Shown here: positions 1 to 4,655 of the stretch, piece after piece
How positions within the stretch are numbered: the stretch's first letter is position 1
Layout of the letters: the number at the start of each line of letters is the position of its first letter
DNA from: Candidatus Heimdallarchaeota archaeon
Lineage (GTDB): Archaea; Asgardarchaeota; Heimdallarchaeia; Hodarchaeales; LC-3
Assembly (NCBI GenBank): GCA_027364495.1
Contig: DAHXPE010000390.1
Location: forward strand, 1-5,477
Direction: 5' to 3'
DNA: 5,477 bases
The notes under the pieces: model-generated
What the model was told of the DNA's origin: nothing
Databases searched by the model: none
What the model saw: only the letters and a program-made list of their open reading frames with translations
Program-made: the position numbers and the translations under genes

Positions 1-195
1 ATCTTTAAAAAAATTTTTTTGGATCTCTAAAGCTTTTATAGAAAGAGCAATAGAAATATTTTGAATAATAAATGAACTTTTTTCTTGATTAAAACTCATA
101 TTTTCAAATTTTTTTAAGATTCCTTCAAAAAAATCGTCTAAATGAGAGTGAACAGGTGTATCTTCCTCAAGAACAGTATCTGTTTCAAGTGGCAA
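1..195 (-). CDS. 5' part of an unrecognised gene, runs off the left edge
   Basis: The minus strand is open from 207 down to base 1 with no stop (69 codons), far longer than expected by chance at this AT content. I place the start at TTG 195-193 because the frame has a TGA at 208-210, a GAGG Shine-Dalgarno-like run lies about 9 bases before the TTG, and a TTTATAA box (217-223) is about 25 bases upstream. ATG 97-99 is a later alternative. The visible 65 residues begin LPLETDTVLEEDTPVHSHLD. An acidic stretch is followed by a likely amphipathic helix (DDFFEGILKKFENM) and a hydrophobic strand-like segment (SSFIIQNISIALSI). I do not recognise the family. The order turn, helix, strand would suit a longin or roadblock fold, but this is weak. 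The frame also reads on upstream of the TGA, so the protein may once have been longer. Confidence 0.5.
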   Translation of the reverse strand, partial: MPLETDTVLEEDTPVHSHLDDFFEGILKKFENMSFNQEKSSFIIQNISIALSIKALEIQKNFFKD

Positions 196-480
196 TAAAG
201 ACTTTCCTCAAATAATTATAAATGTTTCGCGAACCTTATTTAAGGTCAAATGATGGATATAGTTCATTCAAAAATTTTGAATTAAACCAATTAGAGCCAA
301 TGATAATTCATTAATAAAGTTAACAAATAACTCTCCAATATAAAATTTCTTAAACCTCTAATGCAAAAGTGAATTTAGAATAGTCAAATTATTTATTATA
401 ATTTTAATTCTAACCAGATATTTTTCTAAAATTGGTTTATAGATTTTTAATTTATCATTTTTCTATTCTTAAGTCTGAAA
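196..480 (-). pseudogene. Possible decayed upstream extension of the left-edge reading frame
   Basis: In the same minus frame as the left-edge gene, protein-like sequence continues upstream but is broken by TGA at 208-210 and 268-270, TAG at 358-360 and 463-465, and TAA at 469-471. Runs between the stops are 20 to 34 codons, longer than the 12 or so expected by chance. Examples are KIYKPILEKYLVRIKIII, RFKKFYIGELFVNFINELS and MNYIHHLTLNKVRETFIII. Each stop is one transition away from a Gln, Arg or Trp codon (CAA, CAG, CGA or TGG), as in a decaying gene. No family is recognised, and T-rich DNA favours hydrophobic readings by chance, so support is modest. Confidence 0.25.
217..223 (-). promoter_or_regulatory. 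Candidate TATA box of the left-edge gene
   Basis: The minus strand reads TTTATAA. Its centre is about 25 bases before TTG 195-193, so transcription would begin at or next to that codon. This is inferred from archaeal promoter geometry. In such AT-rich DNA a match could be accidental. Confidence 0.3.
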
Positions 481-699
481 AATCATCCAAAGTAAAAAAT
501 TAGGTAGCAACGAATAACAAGTTATTAGGAATAACATCACAGAAAAATATCCAAATAAAGTAATACTCTCTGAATGAAGTGAAATAACAATTTATAAGGT
601 AGTTGAATACTTTACGAATCGTTTATTTAATTATTATTCAAAAAAAGTTAAAGAATAGATAAATATTTAAAAACGAAGAATAAAAACAAACAGAAAACT
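481..699. other. Intergenic stretch with no supportable gene
   Basis: With the preceding 285 bases this makes about 500 bases without an intact gene. It is extremely AT-rich with stops in all frames. The minus frame used by the left-edge gene has hydrophobic readings here too, but TAA codons at 592, 631, 634 and 667 make that unconvincing. A small inverted repeat, AATAAC/GTTATT (513-526), is present. The T-rich minus-strand sequence just after the saccharopine dehydrogenase stop (about 670-699) could serve as that gene's terminator. No RNA gene is seen. Confidence 0.4.
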
Positions 700-2031
700 T
701 CATAGAGCCCTTTTTACTGATTTTATTTTCAAACCGAATCGCTGTAGTCGTTCTAATACTGGTTCATAAATTTCTCTACTTATCGGTCTTATAACACCTT
801 TTTCTTTTATTCTACCTGCTAAAAGTAGTTCTGTTATAGTAATAACAGGGTAAGATACTGTTTTGGCCATAGCCGAATAATTATTTTTAGTACCGTATTC
901 TTTTAAGGTCGTTTTTATAATTTCTTGTCTTGAATCTTGATATTTTATTATAAATTCATTAATAAGAACTAATAAGTCTCTCTCATTGTGTTTATAACTC
1001 ATTTTTTCAAGCATTACGTTTGTTAAAAGATCTATTGGACTAATTTTTTTACAATCACATAATAACTGGTCATTTGAAAACAAGCCTAACCAATCTAATT
1101 TTGATAGGATTTCACTGGTTTCCTTTATTTTGAGGAATTGAGCTACCTCATTAGTTATATTGTTGTTAGGGGTATGAATAAGATTGGCTAGAAATGTTGA
1201 ATAGGTACAATCAGCATCAAATTGTTCTAAACTTAGGTAATTAAGATCAACCAACGCTTTAATTGTTTCAGCCCATCCAGGATACCGTAAAGTCGATCGA
1301 AAAATTGTCTCTACTTCAGGAATATCATAAAGATCAATATATTTTAGTGAATCATGGTTAGCATAGACTTCCAGTTTTCCAATATCTTCATCAGCTTGCA
1401 AATAGCTTATGTTTTCTTTAGAAAAAAGTTTATCTGCAGAAATTGAAATTTTTCTATTATTTTCCTTAAAATGCGCATCTCGTTTGCTCGCTAGTAATGC
1501 ACCTCTTGGTGACCAGCTGAATTTATAACCAAAAGGATTTTTATTTGAATCAGGTGCTGGTAGACCACCACAATAGGATTTAAAGGATACAACTTTGCCT
1601 CCAATTGCATGAACGTCATCAATTACCTTTTTAGCAATCATATGGTCAATACCAGGATCAACACCAACCTCATCAATAATAGTTATTCCAGCTTCTCTTG
1701 CATCAGCATCTAAGTCCTGAATTTCCTGTGAAACATAATTTGTTCCGATTAAATTCTTTTTCTTAGCTATACAAACCTTTGCGATTATAGGCATAAAATG
1801 AGGCGGTAAAATATTTATAGTAATATCATGATCAGCAACCAATTCATCAAGTTTTTTCGATTCAGAGCCAATATCTATTATAAGTGCTGTACCATGGGGA
1901 TTGCCTTGAATTAACTTTTTAGCCTTCTCATCATCTATATCAACAACAGTAATGAGATAGTTATTGGACAAAAAATAATCGATCATCGGTTTAGCTACAA
2001 GACCGGCACCTAAGATAAGTATTTTTTTCAC
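700..2031 (-). CDS. Saccharopine dehydrogenase (L-glutamate forming), Lys9 type
   Basis: This enzyme interconverts saccharopine with glutamate plus 2-aminoadipate semialdehyde, in lysine synthesis or breakdown, in the cytosol. At 443 residues it matches the single-domain fungal Lys9 length. An N-terminal Rossmann motif GAGLVAKP is at residues 8-15. The family block DEVGVDPGIDHM is at 120-131, SFKSYCGGLPAP at 149-160, NPFGYKFSWSPRG at 165-177, YANHDSL at 223-229 and LRYPGW at 248-253. A C-terminal return to the Rossmann domain follows (TVSYPVITITELLLAGRIKEKGV). The acidic Asp31 after the second beta strand suggests NAD rather than NADP. I chose GTG 2029-2031. The upstream TTG 2044-2046 would add five residues, but a TATA box at 2051-2058 lies only five bases before it. 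With GTG, the protein starts VKKILILGAG, as usual for the family. It ends with TGA. No other lysine gene is in the window, so the direction of flux cannot be told. Confidence 0.93.
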   Translation of the reverse strand: MKKILILGAGLVAKPMIDYFLSNNYLITVVDIDDEKAKKLIQGNPHGTALIIDIGSESKKLDELVADHDITINILPPHFMPIIAKVCIAKKKNLIGTNYVSQEIQDLDADAREAGITIIDEVGVDPGIDHMIAKKVIDDVHAIGGKVVSFKSYCGGLPAPDSNKNPFGYKFSWSPRGALLASKRDAHFKENNRKISISADKLFSKENISYLQADEDIGKLEVYANHDSLKYIDLYDIPEVETIFRSTLRYPGWAETIKALVDLNYLSLEQFDADCTYSTFLANLIHTPNNNITNEVAQFLKIKETSEILSKLDWLGLFSNDQLLCDCKKISPIDLLTNVMLEKMSYKHNERDLLVLINEFIIKYQDSRQEIIKTTLKEYGTKNNYSAMAKTVSYPVITITELLLAGRIKEKGVIRPISREIYEPVLERLQRFGLKIKSVKRAL

Positions 2032-2050
2032 TAAGAGACAATCCAAAGAA

Positions 2051-2058
2051 TTATATAT
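2051..2058 (-). promoter_or_regulatory. TATA box of the saccharopine dehydrogenase gene
   Basis: The minus strand reads ATATATAA, preceded by a purine-rich AAAACG that could be the BRE. Its centre is about 24 bases upstream of the GTG at 2031. Transcription would then start at or within a few bases of the start codon, giving a leaderless or nearly leaderless mRNA. No Shine-Dalgarno sequence precedes either start candidate, which agrees. Confidence 0.6.
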
Positions 2059-2135
2059 CGTTTTCTTAACATTTAATTATATTTTATTTTAAGAATTAAG
2101 ATAATTAATCTATATTGAAAAATTAAATAGTCCAA

Positions 2136-2378
2136 TCATTGAAATAAATAGGAGAATAATTGGCGAATAAGGGCTGTTATTGGACTATCTATATTATCAT
2201 TCAAAGCATAAGGAATCAAACTATTTATTATTAAGAAAGATTGAAGATAACTAAAAACAAGAATTCCAACGATGAATACTCTTTTAATTTGAATATTTTT
2301 CTCTTCTTTCAGTGCATTATTTAATGAATTGACCGCAAAAGCACCAGCTCCAATAACGATTAAGGGTTGTAATTTCAT
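2136..2378 (-). CDS. Membrane protein, C-terminal part after the TAG (80 residues from ATG)
   Basis: From ATG 2376-2378 this reads MKLQPLIVIGAGAFAVNSLN, then a charged turn (KEEKNIQIKR) and a second long hydrophobic segment (VFIVGILVFSYLQSFLIINS), and ends at TGA. It has no Shine-Dalgarno close to the ATG. The only GGTGAG lies about 34 bases upstream, and no TATA box fits. Independent expression is therefore doubtful. It is in frame with the 138-residue upstream half and is most likely its downstream part. A two-helix hairpin with a polar loop faintly recalls ATP synthase subunit c, but the membrane carboxylate is missing (Gln lies near that place), and I do not adopt that call. Confidence 0.4.
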   Translation of the reverse strand: MKLQPLIVIGAGAFAVNSLNNALKEEKNIQIKRVFIVGILVFSYLQSFLIINSLIPYALNDNIDSPITALIRQLFSYLFQ

Positions 2379-2438
2379 GTGGGAGTCTATAATAAATTTA
2401 CAAAAAAACAGCTCACCTAATAACGAAAATAAGACAAC

Positions 2439-2441
2439 CTA
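2439..2441 (-). other. In-frame TAG (amber) codon inside the membrane protein frame
   Basis: The minus strand reads TAT TAT GAA TAG GTT GTC TTA, giving YYE, stop, VVL. It is the only stop between codon 1 and codon 239. The five other gene ends visible inside the window, counting the TGA that ends this frame, use TAA or TGA. A C-to-T change in a Gln codon (CAG) would explain it most simply. Confidence 0.9.
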
Positions 2442-2855
2442 TTCATAATAAAATAAGAATCGCTTGAAGGCGGATTTAAAAGATAATTCAGGCGTTATAA
2501 CCCATAACATGACTATCCCTGGAAAAGCAATTGCTAATGCAAGCATGGTAGCACTAAAAATTCTTAGAGTGCCTGTTAAATAAACTTTCATTGAATAGAT
2601 ATTTGTTTCAGCTGAGAAAAAAACTTCTAGACTATGGATAATAGAAAATAATGCTAGTGTAGAAACAAATAGTGTAACATAGACCCAAAAAGGAAATTCC
2701 ATTGCTCTTTTAGGCACTGTTAGAAAGGATTTCAAAAGATCAAGAGTAGCTGTTCTTAAATCTTTTCTGAAAACATAAGAAGAAGGCTTTTGAAAGAAAG
2801 CAATTTCCTTCTCTTCAATCCAATTTCCTTCTTCTGTATAGCTAATAACTTTCAT
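2439..2855 (-). CDS. Membrane protein, N-terminal part up to the TAG (138 residues)
   Basis: The family is unknown. A GGTGA Shine-Dalgarno at 2861-2865, four bases before ATG 2853-2855, supports this start. Residues 1-50 are soluble and charged (KEIAFFQKPSSYVFRKDLR). Two hydrophobic helices follow, near 55-79 (FPFWVYVTLFVSTLALFSII) and 98-120 (RIFSATMLALAIAFPGIVML). The piece ends in a basic, aromatic segment (FKSAFKRFLFYYE) at a TAG. In the same frame, open sequence continues for 100 more codons after the TAG, so I think this is the front of a longer membrane protein rather than a complete gene. If it does stop here, a two-helix membrane protein would result. It is transcribed away from dinB. 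Confidence 0.55.
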   Translation of the reverse strand: MKVISYTEEGNWIEEKEIAFFQKPSSYVFRKDLRTATLDLLKSFLTVPKRAMEFPFWVYVTLFVSTLALFSIIHSLEVFFSAETNIYSMKVYLTGTLRIFSATMLALAIAFPGIVMLWVITPELSFKSAFKRFLFYYE

Positions 2856-2860
2856 ATATT

Positions 2861-2865
2861 CACCA
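2861..2865 (-). promoter_or_regulatory. Shine-Dalgarno GGTGA of the membrane protein gene
   Basis: The minus strand reads TTGGTGAATATATG. GGTGA matches the archaeal 16S rRNA 3' end and sits four bases before the ATG. This is the only textbook ribosome binding site in the window and it fixes the start at 2855. A TTTTTAATA box near 2885-2893 lies too close to leave a full leader, and an AAATATAGAA run near 2942-2951 would give a leader of about 60 bases. Confidence 0.65.
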
Positions 2866-2921
2866 ATCTAGATGATGAAAAGAATATTAAAAATTAGTCA
2901 TATTGTTTCTTTCAGGGATTA

Positions 2922-2936
2922 GTTTGCAAAACAAAC
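2922..2936. repeat. Small inverted repeat GTTTG/CAAAC upstream of the membrane protein gene
   Basis: GTTTG (2922-2926) and CAAAC (2932-2936) flank a five-base CAAAA. It lies between the divergent membrane protein and dinB genes. It could be a weak operator or chance, and nothing else supports it. Confidence 0.2.
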
Positions 2937-3000
2937 ATATTCTATATTTGTACCATTTTAGCTTGGAAAATTTTTGGATCAGAGAAAAATCTTTAACCTG

Positions 3001-3036
3001 AAAAAGCAGATTACATTTAAATTTACAATGCTTTTT
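3001..3036. promoter_or_regulatory. Near-palindrome over the dinB promoter, candidate operator
   Basis: The two 18-base halves pair at 14 of 18 positions about a centre between 3018 and 3019. The outer arms AAAAAGCA (3001-3008) and TGCTTTTT (3029-3036) are perfect, and the core ATTTAAAT (3015-3022) is a perfect palindrome that may also be the TATA box. Transcription would then start near 3044, about 20 bases before the dinB ATG. A symmetric site over a TATA box is what a dimeric repressor would use. It also resembles a hairpin followed by eight Ts, but no plus-strand gene lies upstream for it to terminate. Confidence 0.4.
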
Positions 3037-3064
3037 TTTGTATTAATTAGAAGAAGATAAAATT

Positions 3065-3565
3065 ATGAAACAACAATTCTTAGAATTAGCCTATTATCAA
3101 AAATGGGCTAATGACCGATTTAGAGCTAATCTGAAAAATGTCGAATATACAAAATTATTAAAAAATACCATGCCTTATGGATCAATAAGAAAGATGACTG
3201 TGCATATTTTCGGTGCTGTAGAATTATGGCTTAAACGACTCGAAGGAGTATCCTTGCCATCAATAAGACCAGATGAACAATATAAAGATTGGCAATCGCT
3301 TGAAAAAGATTGGATTGAAATGGATAAAAGATTAATCGAAGTAGTCAAAAACCTTGATGAAAACAATTTATCCAACCGAATAAAGTATACTTCAACAGAA
3401 GGGAAGCATTTTGAAACAACAATAGAAAATATATTAATACAATTGCTTACTCATCACCAATCATATCATAGAGGTCAAATAGCAATGACTCTTCGTGAGA
3501 ATAAATTACCACCTGTTCTAGAGACAGATTATATTTATTATGTATATGATCAGAAGGAAAATTAA
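3065..3565 (+). CDS. DinB-family metal-binding protein
   Basis: DinB/YfiT-like proteins are four-helix bundles that hold a divalent metal with three histidines. Characterised members include thiol transferases, and many have no known reaction. The 166-residue length is typical. The metal ligands are probably His47 (in TVHIFGAVELWLKRL), His131 and His135 (in LTHHQSYHRGQI), which is the usual H-x3-HRGQ signature. The start QFLELAYYQKWANDRF corresponds to the first bundle helix and its usual Y-x3-A-N stretch. The end LPPVLETDYIYYV matches the common C-terminal P-x-TD-x2-Y pattern. ATG 3065 has only a weak purine-rich stretch upstream (AGAAGAAGA). The gene stands alone, divergent from the membrane protein gene and convergent with hsp20. 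The family is mainly bacterial, so transfer into an archaeon is likely, though this is inferred. The substrate cannot be told from the sequence. Confidence 0.9.
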   Translation: MKQQFLELAYYQKWANDRFRANLKNVEYTKLLKNTMPYGSIRKMTVHIFGAVELWLKRLEGVSLPSIRPDEQYKDWQSLEKDWIEMDKRLIEVVKNLDENNLSNRIKYTSTEGKHFETTIENILIQLLTHHQSYHRGQIAMTLRENKLPPVLETDYIYYVYDQKEN

Positions 3566-3668
3566 ATTTTAATAAAAATCAAGAGTAATCTCTGCATAGG
3601 ATTTAATTAATGAAAATTTTAAAATTTTGATTTAAATAAAAAGAAAGGAGAGTTAATTTTTAAGAATT
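3566..3668. terminator. Convergent AT-rich gap serving dinB and hsp20
   Basis: The two genes end tail to tail 103 bases apart. Just after the dinB stop the plus strand has ATTTTAATAAAAATC. On the hsp20 side the minus strand has a T-rich CCTTTCTTTTTATTT tract (about 3634-3648), of the kind archaeal RNA polymerase terminates at. In the middle AAAATTTT occurs twice in tandem (3613-3628), forming a perfect 16-base palindrome. A GGAG at 3647-3650 has no start codon after it. Confidence 0.35.
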
Positions 3669-4100
3669 TTAATTAATTTTCAAAGAAATTTTCTGGGCTT
3701 CAGGTTTAATAGGTAAAGTAATAGTTAGGATCCCATCTTTTAACTCTACTCTAGCTTTTTCTGAATCTACGGGCTTGTTAAATTTAAATTTTCGGTAATA
3801 ATTTCTTGGAGCTCTTTCAATATGCCTTGAAACCCAGATATTTTCTTGGGTATTTTCCTCTTTTTGATCAGTTGAAGACTCATTGCTAAGTTTACCAAGG
3901 TTTGTTTTAATTTCAAGTTCGTTGATAGAAGCTTCAATTGAAATATTATCTCGGGTAATACCAGGTACGTCCATTTTGATAATTATGTCATTCTTTGACT
4001 CATAAACATCGGTATTAGGAGTATAATAGCAGTTAGAAAGTTTAAAATTATCTCTTGATTCAATCAAGTCCAATAATGGATTATATAATAAAATACTCAT
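3669..4100 (-). CDS. Small heat-shock protein, Hsp20/alpha-crystallin family
   Basis: This is an ATP-independent cytosolic holdase that forms oligomers and binds unfolding proteins under heat or other stress. The protein has 143 residues, a normal size. A short N-terminal arm (1-26, ending CYYTPNTD) precedes the alpha-crystallin domain. That domain contains DVYESKNDIIIKMDVPGI (31-48), the strand ISIEASINELEIKT (53-66), and the signature ARVELKDGILTITLP (116-130) with its A-x-n-x-n-G-x-L core. A polar, acidic loop (about 70-88, NESSTDQKEENTQEN) sits before WVSRHIERAPRNYYRKFKF. The C-terminal tail KISLKI carries an I-x-L/I-x-I-type motif that usually locks subunits together. ATG 4098-4100 follows a weak GTGA. 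The gene has its own strong, dyad-rich promoter and no partner gene. Confidence 0.95.
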   Translation of the reverse strand: MSILLYNPLLDLIESRDNFKLSNCYYTPNTDVYESKNDIIIKMDVPGITRDNISIEASINELEIKTNLGKLSNESSTDQKEENTQENIWVSRHIERAPRNYYRKFKFNKPVDSEKARVELKDGILTITLPIKPEAQKISLKIN

Positions 4101-4123
4101 GTTTTTTCACGTTTTTATGTTAT

Positions 4124-4169
4124 TAAACTTTTTGTTTATAACCTGATTATATTATAAACAAAGAGTTTA
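4124..4169. promoter_or_regulatory. 18-bp inverted repeat over the hsp20 promoter
   Basis: The arms 4124-4141 and 4152-4169 pair at 17 of 18 positions around a 10-base spacer, and the inner 11 bases (TTTGTTTATAA and TTATAAACAAA) pair perfectly. The hsp20 TATA box (TTATAAAC on the minus strand, 4134-4141) is inside one arm, and transcription would start near 4111, about ten bases before the ATG. GTTTATAA recurs at 4165-4172, so the octamer is present three times, twice direct at 31-base spacing and once inverted. This is a good candidate for a heat-shock regulator site. Which protein binds it is unknown. Confidence 0.6.
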
Positions 4170-4611
4170 TAAAGATTAAGTTTCGTAAAAAACATAAAAT
4201 ATGTTTTCATTTAACATTATTATTTATCAAAGAATTTCACTAAACTGATCTCTGTTATGGTTATAAATTCTCCTGTATTACTATCCTAGCTAATAGTTCT
4301 CAAAGAATTACTATATAAAGATTTAGATGAACAACAGAACTAAGAACTAGCAAATTTTCATTTATCTATTTTTAAAATTTACAATTTACCAAGCAACTAA
4401 ACTATTTTTAATGCCAGAATTAATGTTTTGCTCTGTTAGAAATCATTTAAAGCATTTTAACAAATAACATTAAATTTCTTTATTATTAGATTCAATTACA
4501 ATTTCAGTATAAAAATATCCTATAAAAGCAAATATAAACCTTTTTTATTGAAATATTTATTTTTTTTTTTAACAAATAATAATTCAGTTTTTTATCTTTT
4601 CTAATGAAAAA
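4170..4611. other. Intergenic stretch with no supportable gene
   Basis: Between the divergent hsp20 and the 240-residue gene lie about 550 bases without a gene. I read all frames, and stops fall at about random density. The minus frame through FLTEQNINSGIKNSLVAW looks faintly protein-like but is broken every dozen codons. The plus ORF at 4411-4467 has only 18 codons and no ribosome site. AGAACTA is repeated in tandem (4336-4349), and there is an 11-base T run at 4560-4570. No tRNA-like or GC-rich RNA element is seen. Confidence 0.5.
4189..4207. repeat. Perfect dyad AAAACATA-AAA-TATGTTTT upstream of hsp20
   Basis: Eight-base arms (4189-4196 and 4200-4207) pair perfectly around three As. It lies 20 bases beyond the larger inverted repeat of the hsp20 promoter. 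It could be a second regulator site or a chance AT palindrome. Confidence 0.35.
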
Positions 4612-4619
4612 ATTTATTT
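4612..4619 (+). promoter_or_regulatory. Candidate TATA box of the 240-residue gene
   Basis: ATTTATTT lies about 40 bases before ATG 4656. By archaeal spacing, transcription would start near 4641, leaving a short leader of about 15 bases with no Shine-Dalgarno. The composition is so AT-rich that the exact box is uncertain. Confidence 0.3.
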
Positions 4620-4649
4620 ATTCCAACGTAAAATGAAAATACTTGGAAT
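4620..4649. repeat. Inverted repeat ATTCCAA/TTGGAAT before the 240-residue gene
   Basis: Perfect seven-base arms (4620-4626 and 4643-4649) lie 16 bases apart, directly after the likely TATA box and ending six bases before the ATG. The position over the transcription start is where a repressor would act. A hairpin in the short leader is another option. Confidence 0.35.
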
Positions 4650-4655
4650 GTTTTT

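Larger units (their letters stand above)
2136..2855 (-). pseudogene. Five-segment membrane protein gene broken by one in-frame TAG
   Basis: Taken together, 2855 down to 2139 is a single frame of 239 codons with only one stop, the TAG at 2439-2441 (codon 139), before TGA at 2136-2138. The 20 codons between the TAG and the next ATG are open and read as a membrane helix (VVLFSLLGELFFCKFII). The joined product has a cytosolic-type N-terminal region of about 50 residues and five predicted membrane segments, near residues 55-79, 98-120, 140-156, 163-182 and 193-217. The number of segments, the length and a PKRAMEFPFW-like lead-in recall Yip1-domain membrane proteins, but I see no diagnostic motif, so this is a weak suggestion. 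The break may be a recent nonsense mutation (CAG to TAG), a sequencing error, TAG read as an amino acid, or two separate proteins. The entries below describe the two halves. Confidence 0.55.

Noticed and set aside
208..270. TGA codons at 208 and 268 as selenocysteine or tryptophan
   Set aside because: TGG is used for Trp throughout the window and three genes end cleanly in TGA. No redox motif surrounds these TGA codons and no SECIS-like hairpin is visible.
2136..2378. ATP synthase subunit c-like hairpin protein
   Set aside because: The resemblance is limited to two hydrophobic segments with a polar loop. The essential membrane carboxylate is absent, and the frame joins an upstream membrane protein.
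2871..2880. C-box-like GATGATGA suggesting a C/D guide RNA
   Set aside because: No CTGA D box lies at a suitable distance and there are no closing ends.
3001..3039. Hairpin plus T run as an intrinsic terminator
   Set aside because: No plus-strand gene lies upstream, and the centre coincides with the dinB promoter, so an operator fits better.
3175..3375. Minus-strand 66-codon frame inside dinB
   Set aside because: It is antisense to a well-supported DinB protein and reads as low-complexity Ser/Leu sequence with no ribosome site.
4411..4467. 18-codon plus-strand ORF starting MPELMFCS
   Set aside because: It is too short, has no ribosome site or clear promoter, and sits in a gap with random stop density.
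4257..4500. Minus-strand readings such as FLTEQNINSGIKNSLVAW as a decayed gene
   Set aside because: Stops occur about every 12 codons, as expected by chance at this base composition.
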